Positions 43,731 through 53,021 are shown, numbered from the stretch's first letter. The stretch is DNA of 64,000 nt from Paenibacillus luteus (GCF_006542765.1 NZ_SKCD01000033.1:310001-374000); one strand, 5' to 3'. Program-made: numbers and translations. Notes: generated from the sequence alone by a model not told the origin.

Positions 43731-44909
43731 ATGTTATCGACAGGCCTGACAGATCGGTTCGTACGTAACGAACGGGAAGCGAGTATTATCGCGATAACAG
43801 ACCAACTGGCGAGTATATTTGCCGAAAGATCGGCGAAACACGACCTCGAGGGCTCCTTTCCTCATGATAATTTTGCAGATATGCGGGAGCGCGGTTTCTT
43901 AAAGCTTACTGTTCCTAGGCAGTATGGCGGCGAAGAAGCTTCCTTATATGAGCTGATGCTCGCATTGGATCATTTAGCACGGGGGGACGGCTCGACGGCG
44001 CTTGCTACGGGCTGGCATCTCGGGCAAGTGATGCAGCTTCGCGTCAGTCGTTCCTGGCCGGAGTCCTTATTTTCCAGCTTCTGCAATGAAGTCGTAAGCA
44101 AAGGCGCTACGATCAACCATTTCGCTAGCGAGCGTGCGACGGGCAGTCCGAGTAGGGGAGGCAGGCCGGAAACGGCAGCCACAAGAACACCAGAGGGCTT
44201 CATGATTAGCGGGCGCAAGACGTACAGTACGCTCAGTCCGGATGTGTCGTACTTCACCTTGTCCGCATGGATGGAAGAAGAAAACAGGGTTGGCGAGTTT
44301 TTGATCCCAATGGGCCCAGGAATCCACATCGAGGAAACCTGGGATACGCTCGGCATGCGAGCAACAGGCAGTCATGATCTTGTGCTGAATGAGGTATTTG
44401 TGCCAGAGGGAGTATCATTGCAAGGGACTGAAATCAAGCCTAGGCCTGGAACCGCTTTTGATGGGGGGACACTGCTGCATATTCCAGCCTGCTATATCGG
44501 CATAGCACATGCTGCCCGAGATTTTGCGATTAGTTTTGCGAAGAATCACCGTCCAAACAGCTTGCCGGGGCCGATCTCCGAGCTGCCAGCGATTCAGCGC
44601 CAGATCGGCGAATTAGAGGCAGAGCTGATTACAGCCCGTACCCTTTTATATAGCGTCGCAGAGCGATGGGACCGGGAACCAGAGGGACGATCCGAGCTTA
44701 AGCCGGAGCTCGGACTGGTTAAATATGTGGTGACCAATGCAGCCGTGCGCATCGTTGATCTCGCGATGCGTATCGTCGGCGGGGCCAGCCTATCCCGCAA
44801 GCTGCCGCTTGAGCGAATGTACCGCGATGTAAGAGCCGGATTGCATAACCCTCCAATGGATGATATCGCGCTTAACGGACTAGCGCAACGAGCATTGCTG
44901 GAGCGGTAA
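43731..44909 (+). CDS. Acyl-CoA-dehydrogenase-fold flavoprotein
   Basis: A 392-residue member of the acyl-CoA dehydrogenase superfamily: N-terminal helical domain (FADMRERGFLKLTVPRQYGG), central beta domain (GRKTYSTLSPDVSYFTLSAW, MRATGSHDLVLNEVFVP) and C-terminal helical FAD-binding domain ending MRIVGGASLSRKLPLERMYRDVRAG. The latter resembles flavin-dependent monooxygenases of the DszC/SfnB side rather than classical fatty-acid enzymes, where a catalytic Glu would be seen; this reading is tentative. It sits between a sugar-type two-component system and sugar-binding proteins, with 25 bases to the next gene. Confidence 0.85.
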   Translation: MLSTGLTDRFVRNEREASIIAITDQLASIFAERSAKHDLEGSFPHDNFADMRERGFLKLTVPRQYGGEEASLYELMLALDHLARGDGSTALATGWHLGQVMQLRVSRSWPESLFSSFCNEVVSKGATINHFASERATGSPSRGGRPETAATRTPEGFMISGRKTYSTLSPDVSYFTLSAWMEEENRVGEFLIPMGPGIHIEETWDTLGMRATGSHDLVLNEVFVPEGVSLQGTEIKPRPGTAFDGGTLLHIPACYIGIAHAARDFAISFAKNHRPNSLPGPISELPAIQRQIGELEAELITARTLLYSVAERWDREPEGRSELKPELGLVKYVVTNAAVRIVDLAMRIVGGASLSRKLPLERMYRDVRAGLHNPPMDDIALNGLAQRALLER

Positions 44910-44934
44910 GTCTATTGAAAAAGGATGGGAACCG

Positions 44935-46254
44935 ATGCGGAGTATGAAGATGATTGGCTTTTCGGCGGGAATGCTGCTCATTTTCGTATTATCTTCTTAT
45001 GCTTATTCACTTGATTTGAAAGGCCACAACAAGCCGCTTAATGGCCTAATTAACGAGCAGATCGTTACGTTAAGAATGACCTATTGGGCAGGATCGCAGC
45101 TTACGATCGACAAAAACAATGCTGTCATCGAGCGCTTCGAGAAGGCATATCCGTGGATAAAAGTTCAAGCCAGCTATTATTCGGGTGACGCCTATGACGA
45201 GCAATTAATGGTCATGGCAGCTGCGAATAACCTGCCTGATGTCGTTCGTATTGATTATGCCAACATGGCCAGGTACGCGAAGAAAAGCTTGTTGCTGCCT
45301 CTTGATGACTATATTTCTCGTCAAGTCATCGATCTCGAAGGCGTACATCCGGTGCATAATGCAGGAGCCATGCTAAATGGCAAGCAGTATGGCCTTAACA
45401 TCGGCAACAATGCGCTAGTTTTATTTTATGACAAGGAACTGTTGAAGCAAGCAGGAGTAGAGCCTCCGAGTCGCAATTATACATGGGAGCAATACGAGAG
45501 TGATCTTCGCGCCATTCGAGATCGTACCGGCCATTATGGGGATACGCATCTGACGCAGCATCATTTTCGGGTGTGGCTGCGAGCCAATGCTGCAGCCTTT
45601 TACAATGAAGACCAGAATGGTCTAGGTTACTGGGATGACCAGCTGTTTATCGATTTTTTTAATAAACAGTTAAGTTGGCAGAAGGAAGGCTTACTTACGC
45701 CGCTTAGTACAGAGCTGGAAACTCGGAATTTGGAGGATGGTCCGTTTCCGAAGGGCCAGACAGCATTCGGAGGTTTTACCTATTGGAGCAACCAGATTGA
45801 TATTGTAGAGAAGCAATTGGGCAAACAGGTTGGGCTTGCTGCATATCCCGGAGCGGGTATTCATGGCATGTATATCAAACCCTCCTTTTTCCACTCGATA
45901 GCCAAATCGTCAAAGCACCCGGATGAGGCTGCGTTATTCATTAATTATTATACGAATGATTTGGATGCAGCAATCGCTCTAAACGCTTATTTTGGCGTCC
46001 CTTACAACCCTAAGGTGATTGCTGGTTTGAAGGAGACTTTTACTGTCACACAGCAAAATGTGCTGAATTATTTATCGGATGTCGAGCGGTACGGAAGCCT
46101 AATTGACCCGCCTGATCCTATTGTAGGGCCAGAGGTTAATGAATTATTTAAATCCATTAGCAATGAAATTTTGTTCGAACGGATTACGTCTGAGGCTGGC
46201 GCAGCAAAGTTCCGTGCGGAGACCAATGCCATCTTAAGCCGTAATCCGTTATGA
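44935..46254 (+). CDS. Extracellular sugar-binding protein without lipobox (paralogue 1)
   Basis: A 439-residue type-1 solute-binding protein. The N terminus has a hydrophobic segment (MIGFSAGMLLIFVLSSYAYS) but no Cys, so it is either cleaved and secreted or left as a membrane anchor. The mature part matches the next gene product closely throughout (TYWAGSQLTIDKNNAV, YGLNIGNNALVLFYD, LEDGPFPKGQTAFGG, YIKPSFFHSIAKSSKHP). The two are tandem duplicates. It could be a soluble or sensor version of the lipoprotein, perhaps reporting to the YesM kinase upstream (inference). Confidence 0.9.
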   Translation: MRSMKMIGFSAGMLLIFVLSSYAYSLDLKGHNKPLNGLINEQIVTLRMTYWAGSQLTIDKNNAVIERFEKAYPWIKVQASYYSGDAYDEQLMVMAAANNLPDVVRIDYANMARYAKKSLLLPLDDYISRQVIDLEGVHPVHNAGAMLNGKQYGLNIGNNALVLFYDKELLKQAGVEPPSRNYTWEQYESDLRAIRDRTGHYGDTHLTQHHFRVWLRANAAAFYNEDQNGLGYWDDQLFIDFFNKQLSWQKEGLLTPLSTELETRNLEDGPFPKGQTAFGGFTYWSNQIDIVEKQLGKQVGLAAYPGAGIHGMYIKPSFFHSIAKSSKHPDEAALFINYYTNDLDAAIALNAYFGVPYNPKVIAGLKETFTVTQQNVLNYLSDVERYGSLIDPPDPIVGPEVNELFKSISNEILFERITSEAGAAKFRAETNAILSRNPL

Positions 46255-46272
46255 GAAGGAGAGAGAATTACG

Positions 46273-47619
46273 ATGCGTTCAATTAAAAAACGGTATTCAG
46301 CTATTTTATTGCTCTTAGCTATTGGCTTAACCGCTTGCGGAGGCGGCAATACGAATAATGCCTCTACTAACGAAGCGAGCAACACCCCTAAAACGAGTGC
46401 GTCTGAAACAAAGGAAGCTTCATCCACTGAGCCAGTTACGATCCGCGTAAGCTACTGGGCCGGAACCCAACTGACGATTGACGCTCATGACAATGTCGTG
46501 AAGTTATTTGAAGCTGCGTATCCCAACATTAAAGTGCAATCTGAATATGCGACGGGAGCCGATTATACAGATAAAATTCTTGTGCAAGCGGCATCGAAGG
46601 ATTTGGCAGATGTCGTACGCGTGGATTATTCGCAAATCAAAAACTATGTGAGCAAGGGATTGCTTAAGCCGTTGGATGAGTATGTAGTGGATAAAACCAT
46701 CGATTTGGAGGGAATTAACCCACTGCATACCGATGTGGGCAAAGTGGACGACAAGCTCTACGGCGTTAATATCGGCAACAATGCGCTCGTCCTATTTTAT
46801 GATCCGGATAAGCTGAAGGAAGCAGGCGTAGAGCCGCCTTCCACATCAGATTATACGTGGGAGCAATATGAGAAGGACTTGCAGACGGTTAAAGATAAGC
46901 TGGGCATTTATGGCGATACGCATTTTGGCCAATCCCAATATGAAATCTGGCTTCGTCAGCATGACGCTAAGCTGTATAATGATGCGCAGGATGGCCTTGG
47001 CTATGAGGATGACGGCTTGTTTACGGAGTTTTTTGAAACGCAGCTGAGGCTTCAAAAGAAAGAACTGCTTACGCCCGTAGCTGTTGAGTCGGAGATTAAG
47101 GCACTTGAGGACGGACCGTTCCCGAAAGGCAACTCTGCCTATGGCGGCTGGGGTTACTGGAGCGGGAGCCACAGTGCCGTCGTTGAGAAGCAGTTAAATA
47201 AGGTAGTTGGCTTCTCGTTGTTCCCAGGTCCAAGCAAAGGTGCTTACATTAAGCCATCCTTCTTCCATGGCATTTCAAGCAACTCGAAGCATCCTAAGGA
47301 AGCAGCTCAGTTTATCGAGTTTTACACAAACAATATTGAGGCAGCCAAATCGCTAGATGGTTATTTCGGATTTCCTTATAATCCAAAAGTGCTTGCAGGC
47401 GTAGAATCAGAATTTACAGATACGCAGAAGAGAGTACGCGCGTATTTGGATTTGGTTGAATCGCAAGGCAGTCCGATTGATCCGCCTGCTCCTGCAGCCG
47501 GAAGCGAAGTGAGCACCTCATTCAAAAACATCGCGTCGGAAATTTTCTATGAGAAACTGACGCCAGCTGAAGGCGCAAAGCGTTTCCGCCAGGAAGCAAA
47601 TAAAGCATTGAAAAAGTAA
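46273..47619 (+). CDS. Extracellular sugar-binding lipoprotein (paralogue 2)
   Basis: A 448-residue solute-binding lipoprotein (lipobox GLTAC, Cys22; Asn/Thr/Ser-rich linker). It parallels the preceding protein along its full length: SYWAGTQLTIDAHDNVV, YGVNIGNNALVLFYD, LEDGPFPKGNSAYGG, YIKPSFFHGISSNSKHP. It is the likely binding partner of the two permeases that follow. The start ATG has GAAGGAGAG upstream, 18 bases after the paralogue's stop. A GC-rich hairpin after the stop may stabilise this mRNA relative to the permease part. Confidence 0.93.
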   Translation: MRSIKKRYSAILLLLAIGLTACGGGNTNNASTNEASNTPKTSASETKEASSTEPVTIRVSYWAGTQLTIDAHDNVVKLFEAAYPNIKVQSEYATGADYTDKILVQAASKDLADVVRVDYSQIKNYVSKGLLKPLDEYVVDKTIDLEGINPLHTDVGKVDDKLYGVNIGNNALVLFYDPDKLKEAGVEPPSTSDYTWEQYEKDLQTVKDKLGIYGDTHFGQSQYEIWLRQHDAKLYNDAQDGLGYEDDGLFTEFFETQLRLQKKELLTPVAVESEIKALEDGPFPKGNSAYGGWGYWSGSHSAVVEKQLNKVVGFSLFPGPSKGAYIKPSFFHGISSNSKHPKEAAQFIEFYTNNIEAAKSLDGYFGFPYNPKVLAGVESEFTDTQKRVRAYLDLVESQGSPIDPPAPAAGSEVSTSFKNIASEIFYEKLTPAEGAKRFRQEANKALKK

Positions 47620-47646
47620 CCATGTATTCGCTATATGCGGGTGTCA

Positions 47647-47678
47647 GCGGCCTTCTCATCCATGGGAGAGAAGGCCGC
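47647..47678 (+). promoter_or_regulatory. GC-rich intercistronic hairpin between binding protein and permease genes
   Basis: GCGGCCTTCTC (47647-47657) and GAGAAGGCCGC (47668-47678) form an 11-bp perfect stem with no long T run. Such stems usually protect the upstream mRNA or attenuate downstream genes. Confidence 0.65.
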
Positions 47679-47717
47679 GTTTATGAAGTATGCAAATGGA
47701 TGAAAGGGAGTTAACCT

Positions 47718-48638
47718 GTGAAACGCACCTCTAAACAATGGCTGCGTAATCCCGACTTGTATGCCGGATACGCATTTATTTTTCCATGGCTGCTTGGCCT
47801 ATTTGTTTTTTCGTTATTTCCTATTTTTTTTTCGTTGTATTTATCGTTTACGGATTATGACATTTTATCCGCACCACAATGGATCGGATTTGAAAATTTC
47901 AAGGAAATGTTTACGGATGACCCGCGTTTCGTGAAATCAGTGAAGGTGACGCTGCTTTACGTTGCGGTGTCTGTTCCGCTCCGCCTTTGCTTTGCACTGG
48001 CTGTTGCCGCTTTGCTTAATATGAAAATAAAAGGGGCTCGCGCACTTCGTTCTCTTTATTATTTGCCAACGCTGATGGGCGGGAGTGTAGCCGTTATTGT
48101 GATGTGGGGGCAGCTCTTTGGCATAAATGGAGCGTTCAATTCGTTCATGCGCTCGATTTTTGGAATTGAAATATCGATTTCTTGGATTACCGACCCTTCA
48201 ACGGCGCTGGGCTCTCTGATTGCATTGTCCGTATGGCAATTCGGATCGGCGATGCTGATCTTTCTTGCGGGTCTAAAGCAAATCCCAGCGAGTTTGCTGG
48301 AAGCCGCATTGGTAGACGGCGCTTCAGCTGCCTATAGATTCCGCCGGATTACACTGCCTTTGCTTAGTCCGGTAATCTTTTTCAACCTAGTGATGGGAAT
48401 CATCGGCGGTTTTAAAGTTTTCTCGGAGGGCATGATTTTAACCGGCGGCGGACCGCATGACCAGACACTATTCTATGTTATTTATTTATATGAGAACTCA
48501 TTCCGTTTTCTGCATATGGGCTACGGCTCTGCTATGGCGTGGGTGCTGTTGCTTGCAGTCAGCATACTGACGGCGCTCGTCTTCCGCTCGTCTTCGCTCT
48601 GGGTGCATTACGAATCGAAAGGAGAGAGAGGAGCATGA
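47718..48638 (+). CDS. Carbohydrate ABC permease, MalF type (cluster B)
   Basis: A 306-residue six-TM permease with the EAA loop LLEAALVDGASAAYRFRRITLPLLSP near residue 195 and the C-terminal ending SSLWVHYESKGER. It is a close relative of the cluster C permease at 54099-55004, which ends almost identically. It pairs with the next gene, whose ATG overlaps its TGA by 4 bases. Coupled ATPase not present. Confidence 0.92.
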   Translation: MKRTSKQWLRNPDLYAGYAFIFPWLLGLFVFSLFPIFFSLYLSFTDYDILSAPQWIGFENFKEMFTDDPRFVKSVKVTLLYVAVSVPLRLCFALAVAALLNMKIKGARALRSLYYLPTLMGGSVAVIVMWGQLFGINGAFNSFMRSIFGIEISISWITDPSTALGSLIALSVWQFGSAMLIFLAGLKQIPASLLEAALVDGASAAYRFRRITLPLLSPVIFFNLVMGIIGGFKVFSEGMILTGGGPHDQTLFYVIYLYENSFRFLHMGYGSAMAWVLLLAVSILTALVFRSSSLWVHYESKGERGA

Positions 48639-49483
48639 GTGCGATATCAAAAAAGCGATGGGGCAACCTTTCGCTTAGCGCGGCTGTGTGGGGATTTGCT
48701 ATCGTTATGATTTATCCGCTGCTTTGGCTGCTATCGAGCTCACTAAAGCATACGACAGAGGTGTACTCGCAAGCGCATAAGCTTATCCCTGCTCATTTTT
48801 ACTGGGAAAACTATGTGTCCGGTTTTAAAGGTTTTGCAGGTCATTCTTTTTTCTTGTTTTTTCAGAATTCACTATATGTGACTATATTTTCTGTGGTTGG
48901 CACCGTTATTGCTTCCACCATGGCGGCGTATGCATTTGCAAGAATACGCTTCCCAGGTTCTACTTTCTGGTTCGCCTGCATGATGCTGACGTTAATGCTG
49001 CCAAGCGAGGTACTTATTATTCCTCAGTATATGCTGTTTAACAAATTGAATTGGATTAACACGTTTTGGCCTTTAATTGTCCCATCTTTTGCAGGCGGAG
49101 CATTCTTTATATTTTTGCTTGTACAGTTTATGCGAGGCATTCCTGTAGAACTCGATGAATCGGCACGAATCGATGGGTGCGGCCGTATCTTGTTTTTTGC
49201 TAAAATCATGCTGCCATTAATCGTTCCTGCGATCGTAACAACGGCTGTTTTCAAATTTATTTGGACCTGGGATGATTATTTTGCTCCGCTTCTATATCTC
49301 AATTCAGCGGAAATGGCCACCGTATCGTTAGCCATTAAAAGCATGGCTGATCCGACGATGGAAACGGATTGGGGGGCGCTGTTCGCGATGTCCGTATTGT
49401 CGCTCGTACCGGTTATGGCTGTGTTTATCGCTTTTCAGAGATATATTGTTGAAGGGATAAGCACGACAGGACTGAAGGGATAG
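48635..49483 (+). CDS. Carbohydrate ABC permease, MalG type (cluster B)
   Basis: A 282-residue permease with six TM segments, the EAA loop ELDESARIDGCGRILFFAKIMLPLIVP and the C terminus RYIVEGISTTGLKG. The frame is open upstream, but ATG at 48635 overlaps the previous stop and has GGAGAGAGAGG before it. It is a paralogue of the cluster C permease at 53252-54097, which ends EGISTSGLKG. Confidence 0.92.
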   Translation: MSAISKKRWGNLSLSAAVWGFAIVMIYPLLWLLSSSLKHTTEVYSQAHKLIPAHFYWENYVSGFKGFAGHSFFLFFQNSLYVTIFSVVGTVIASTMAAYAFARIRFPGSTFWFACMMLTLMLPSEVLIIPQYMLFNKLNWINTFWPLIVPSFAGGAFFIFLLVQFMRGIPVELDESARIDGCGRILFFAKIMLPLIVPAIVTTAVFKFIWTWDDYFAPLLYLNSAEMATVSLAIKSMADPTMETDWGALFAMSVLSLVPVMAVFIAFQRYIVEGISTTGLKG

Positions 49484-49488
49484 ACTAA

Positions 49489-49518
49489 AATGCCCAGTAC
49501 GAAGTGCTACTGGGCTTA
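49489..49518. terminator. Bidirectional terminator-like hairpin between convergent genes
   Basis: GCCCAGTA (49492-49499) pairs with TACTGGGC (49508-49515) around an 8-base loop, with A-rich DNA on the left that becomes a T-rich tail for the minus strand. It lies between the permease and the convergent kinase gene. Confidence 0.6.
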
Positions 49519-49554
49519 GATAGACGCATATGGTTATGGTGCGTGATATTTGTT

Positions 49555-51108
49555 TTAATGCGATGGATTGCGCTCATTGTTCCTAGCTGGATGAATAGGC
49601 AGCAAAATGCGAAAGCTCGTTCCAGAACCAGGCTCGCTGCTAACGTCAATGGTTCCTTCATGTGCATCTATGATAGATTTAGTAATTGCAAGACCTAGCC
49701 CTGCGCCTCCGCTTTTACGTGTTCTGGAGGACTCGCTCCGATAAAATCTTTCGAACAGATGCGGCAAGTGGGCCGCTTCAATGCCATTTCCATTATCGGT
49801 CACGATCAGCTCTGCAAGGTTGTGCTCCTTCGCTATTGTAATCGCGATGATACCAGTCTCAGAGTCGGTATGCTGCACGGCGTTAAGAAATAAATTAAGC
49901 AGCACCTGCTTCAGTTTGTCGGCATGGAAGAAGCCGGTAACCGGAGACGCAATGGTTATCTCAACTTTACGATGCCCGGCAAGCAGCTGCAGCTGAGGCT
50001 CCATTTCGTGCAGCAGTTCGTCCAGACGGGTATCAGCCAGCTGCAGCTGTGGGTCTTGATCCAGCTTAGCTAGTGACAATAAATCCTCGACGAGCTTATT
50101 GATTCGCCTCGATTCCAGCTGCATGCTGTTTAGTGCACGATTGAGCTGCTCGGGATTGGCAGCAGCGCCGCGCAGCAAAACTTCCAGAAAACCATGAATG
50201 GAAGTGAGCGGCGTACGGAGCTCATGGGAGGCATCGGCTACGAACCGGCGCATTTTCTCAGTTGTTTTGCGCTCACTCTCGAAAGACACATCGAGTCGCT
50301 CAAGCATGCCGTTAAAAGCATCTGACAAGCGATCGATTTCTTCTTGGCCTTGACTTGCCGGGATGCGTTTAGTCAGATTTCCTGCATCCGTCTGCTGTGC
50401 GGCCAGCACGACGCGGGACAAGGGCCTCAACGTTCGGCGGAGCAGCGGCAAATACAGGGCGAGACCGGCAGCTAGCGCCAGTACGGATAACCCGGCAAAA
50501 ATGGCTAGCTGTGTCAGAAGAAGCTGCTTTAGTGAATTTGTTTCGGTACTCGCTTGAATGATGCCTTGTGAACTGCCTAGCGGGCCAGCTAGCCTAAAAA
50601 CAACAAGCTGCTCGATTCCTTGCGTGTTATTGATGATTTTGTAATCGGTTTTCTTATGTCTACGAAGCTGCGCTTGAAGCTGTTCATATTCCTCCGTGGT
50701 GAGGATCGGGGCATTGGTCCCGTTATCCTTCGATACCTCGGATATGGTTCCACTCGAATCAATATAAAGGACAGATAATCCCGGCTGATAAAAGATGGGA
50801 GAATCCCGGCGGCCTTTTTGCGGCCAGTCGGAAGGTGCGGAATCGTCGGAATCCATAGAACTATTATGATTTGCCGGCGGCTCCGGGACTTCTCCATTCG
50901 GAAACCAGTCCATCGGCATGGACATGATTTGAGCATTTAACGATTCGGCTTTATTTTGAAAGACAAAATCCTTCATGATGATGTATTGCAGTACGCCGAT
51001 GAGCAAGAATAATGCGGCTAAGATTAGTAAAGAGCGATTCAATAGCTGGTATCGAAGCGATCGAGGGGCAAAAAGTCGGGCTGGTGAACCTAATTTCCAT
51101 CTGCTCAT
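49555..51108 (-). CDS. Sensor histidine kinase, OmpR-partner type (ArlS-like)
   Basis: A 517-residue membrane kinase: TM1 (~28-48), an extracytoplasmic sensor (~50-190), TM2, HAMP, the H-box FVADASHELRTPLTSIHGFLE (His near 295), N-box QVLLNLFLNAVQHT, and G-boxes VTDNGNGIEAAH and GAGLGLAITKSIIDAH. The domain order matches ArlS/BaeS-type kinases. The ATG overlaps the regulator's stop by 4 bases, so the pair is translated together. What it senses is unknown; the divergent neighbour is a peptidoglycan-binding secreted protein, suggesting cell-wall status. Confidence 0.92.
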   Translation of the reverse strand: MSRWKLGSPARLFAPRSLRYQLLNRSLLILAALFLLIGVLQYIIMKDFVFQNKAESLNAQIMSMPMDWFPNGEVPEPPANHNSSMDSDDSAPSDWPQKGRRDSPIFYQPGLSVLYIDSSGTISEVSKDNGTNAPILTTEEYEQLQAQLRRHKKTDYKIINNTQGIEQLVVFRLAGPLGSSQGIIQASTETNSLKQLLLTQLAIFAGLSVLALAAGLALYLPLLRRTLRPLSRVVLAAQQTDAGNLTKRIPASQGQEEIDRLSDAFNGMLERLDVSFESERKTTEKMRRFVADASHELRTPLTSIHGFLEVLLRGAAANPEQLNRALNSMQLESRRINKLVEDLLSLAKLDQDPQLQLADTRLDELLHEMEPQLQLLAGHRKVEITIASPVTGFFHADKLKQVLLNLFLNAVQHTDSETGIIAITIAKEHNLAELIVTDNGNGIEAAHLPHLFERFYRSESSRTRKSGGAGLGLAITKSIIDAHEGTIDVSSEPGSGTSFRILLPIHPARNNERNPSH

Positions 51109-51797
51109 GGAAAATCCATCCGATAACCCGAGCCTCGAAGTGTTCGAATTAAACGATGCTCCTTGTCATTCAATTTATCTCTAAGAGAGCGAATGTACAC
51201 CTCCACGATGTTTTCTTCTCCTCCAAAATTGTATCCCCAAACCTTGTCCAAAATAAGTGATTTACTGAGCACGACACCATTGTTCATAATAATGAACCTT
51301 AGCAGCTCGTATTCGGTTGGCGACAATTCAAGCACTTGGTCTAAATAGAGAAGCTCCTTGCGCCGGTCATCCAGCCGGAACGGTCCATAGCTTGCCTCGC
51401 CAAGCAAATGGGGGAACTGGTTGCGTAGCCTTGCTCCAATGCGCGCAAGAAGCTCACTGAAGCTGAAGGGCTTGACCAAATAGTCGTCGGCACCAAGCGT
51501 TAGGCCTTTGACGCGATCTTCAATCTCATCCTTGGCTGTCAGCATGATGACGGCGATGTTGTTTCCCGTTGCTCTTAGTGCTGCACATACCTCAAAACCG
51601 TTCAATCCCGGCATCATGACATCTAAAATGACAACTTGAGGCTCGAAGGAAGCTGCCTCAACGAGTGCTGCTTCTCCGTCATAAGCGACTCGGATATCAA
51701 AGCCTTCATTGATAAGCCCTAGTTCAAGAAACTGTACAATATTCGGTTCATCATCAACAAGTAATATTTTAATCCCTTTAAAGGATGTCAATTTCAT
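51105..51797 (-). CDS. OmpR-family response regulator (ArlR-like)
   Basis: A 230-residue regulator: receiver with D59 in VILDVMMPGLNG and Lys-Pro in DDYLVKPFS, then a winged-helix DNA-binding domain (GPFRLDDRRKELLYL, ELSPTEYELLRFI, VWGYNFGGEENIVEVYIRSLRDKL, TLRGSGYRMDFP). AAGGAGGA precedes the ATG. It forms an operon with the kinase downstream. OmpR-type regulators commonly control the divergent gene as well as themselves; here that is the glycine-rich secreted protein. Confidence 0.93.
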   Translation of the reverse strand: MKLTSFKGIKILLVDDEPNIVQFLELGLINEGFDIRVAYDGEAALVEAASFEPQVVILDVMMPGLNGFEVCAALRATGNNIAVIMLTAKDEIEDRVKGLTLGADDYLVKPFSFSELLARIGARLRNQFPHLLGEASYGPFRLDDRRKELLYLDQVLELSPTEYELLRFIIMNNGVVLSKSLILDKVWGYNFGGEENIVEVYIRSLRDKLNDKEHRLIRTLRGSGYRMDFP

Positions 51798-52007
51798 TCC
51801 TCCTTCACGTCTGTCATTCTATTATCGGCCTTTTGAACAAAAGATGCACCTTGTTACATTACAATTCAGCAAACATTCAGCAGGGACTTGCATGGCTCAT
51901 AGGAAATAGGCTGTCCGTTTTTTGTTGTTTTTTTGGAATGAATTTTGAAAGTTGGGGATAGTAAAGGGGGAGCTTAAAACTTAAACCAAAAGGATGGTGT
52001 ATTTTGC

Positions 52008-53021
52008 ATGCAACAGGACAAAGAAGTTTTAGCATCAAATGGAAAAAGCAATAAGATAGGAAAATTTGCTGCAAGGTACATAGGCGTAGCGTTACTTGCT
52101 ATTGCGCTCATGTTCAGCTTGCCTAACACAGGGCATGCGATTGGAAAAAATGCTAAGGGGCCCGATGTTTATGTTATTCAAGGAATGCTTAAATCGTTAG
52201 GCAGCTATTCTGGCCCAATTGACGGTTATTACGGTGCTTCAACCGTTCGTGGAGTGAAATATTATCAGAAAAAACATGGTCTAAAAGCAACGGGTGCCGT
52301 GGATGCTAAAACGCTACAATCCATTTCATACTCGTATTCTGATCTGAAGGCATCTGCGAAGTCACGCAGTCAAGCCAAAGCGAAGGGCAATGCGAAGAGC
52401 TTGGGCAAAGGCGCTGGTAATGGCGCAGGCGGCGGCGCAGGCGGCGGTGCAGGCGGCGGAGCTGGAGGCGGCGCAGGCGGCGGAGCTGGTGGTGGCGCAG
52501 GCGGCGGAGCTGGTGGCGGAGCAGGTGGCGGTGCAGGCGGCGGAGCTGGTGGCGGTGCAGGTGGCGGTGCAGGCGGCGGAGCTGGTGGCGGTGCAGGCGG
52601 CGGAGCAGGTGGCGGTGCAGGCGGCGGAGCTGGTGGTGGCGCAGGTGGCGGTGCAGGCGGCGGTGCAGGCGGCGGAGCTGGTGGCGGTGCAGGCGGCGGA
52701 GCTGGTGGTGGCGCAGGCGGCGGAGCTGGTGGCGGCGCAGGCGAGAACCAAGGCAAAGGCGGAGGATTTGGCGGAGGCCAAGGCGGGAACCAAAGCAAAG
52801 GCGGAGGAATCGGCGGAGGCCAAGGCGGGAACCAAAGCAAAGGCGGAGGAATCGGTGGTGGCCAAGGCGGGAACCAAAGCAAAGGCGGAGGAAATGGCGG
52901 CAATGGTAACATTGGCGGCGGACAATCCGGCAATCAGGCTCCAAACGGTGGACCGTCTGGCAATCAAAGCAAAGGCGGAAATTCTTCCGAGAATCAAGCT
53001 CCGAACAGCAGCCAGCAATAG
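52008..53021 (+). CDS. Secreted peptidoglycan-binding protein with long Gly-Ala and Gly-Gln-Asn repeats
   Basis: A 337-residue protein: basic N terminus, hydrophobic signal segment (~24-45, ending GHAIGK), one peptidoglycan-binding type-1 domain (~48-112: VYVIQGMLKSLGSYSGPIDGYYGASTVRGVKYYQKKHGL), a short Lys/Ala/Ser linker, about 26 tandem GGGA units, three copies of a 14-residue GGG-GGGQGGNQSK unit, and an Asn/Gly/Gln tail. It should bind the wall through the first domain and project a flexible glycine-rich tail. AAGGATG lies 11 bases before the ATG. Signal cleavage is likely but the site is not clear-cut. Confidence 0.88.
   Translation: MQQDKEVLASNGKSNKIGKFAARYIGVALLAIALMFSLPNTGHAIGKNAKGPDVYVIQGMLKSLGSYSGPIDGYYGASTVRGVKYYQKKHGLKATGAVDAKTLQSISYSYSDLKASAKSRSQAKAKGNAKSLGKGAGNGAGGGAGGGAGGGAGGGAGGGAGGGAGGGAGGGAGGGAGGGAGGGAGGGAGGGAGGGAGGGAGGGAGGGAGGGAGGGAGGGAGGGAGGGAGGGAGGGAGGGAGGGAGENQGKGGGFGGGQGGNQSKGGGIGGGQGGNQSKGGGIGGGQGGNQSKGGGNGGNGNIGGGQSGNQAPNGGPSGNQSKGGNSSENQAPNSSQQ
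52421..52743 (+). repeat. Tandem 12-base repeat encoding GGGA (about 26 copies)
   Basis: A regular 12-base period of GGC-GGA-GCT-GGT-like units varies only at third positions. All plus and several minus frames stay open through it; those frames are shadows. Copy number is likely unstable. Confidence 0.95.
52758..52883 (+). repeat. Three 42-base repeats encoding a GGG-GGGQGGNQSK unit
   Basis: Units start at 52758, 52800 and 52842 and differ by a few bases; the fourth residue is Phe in the first copy and Ile in the next two. Confidence 0.9.
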
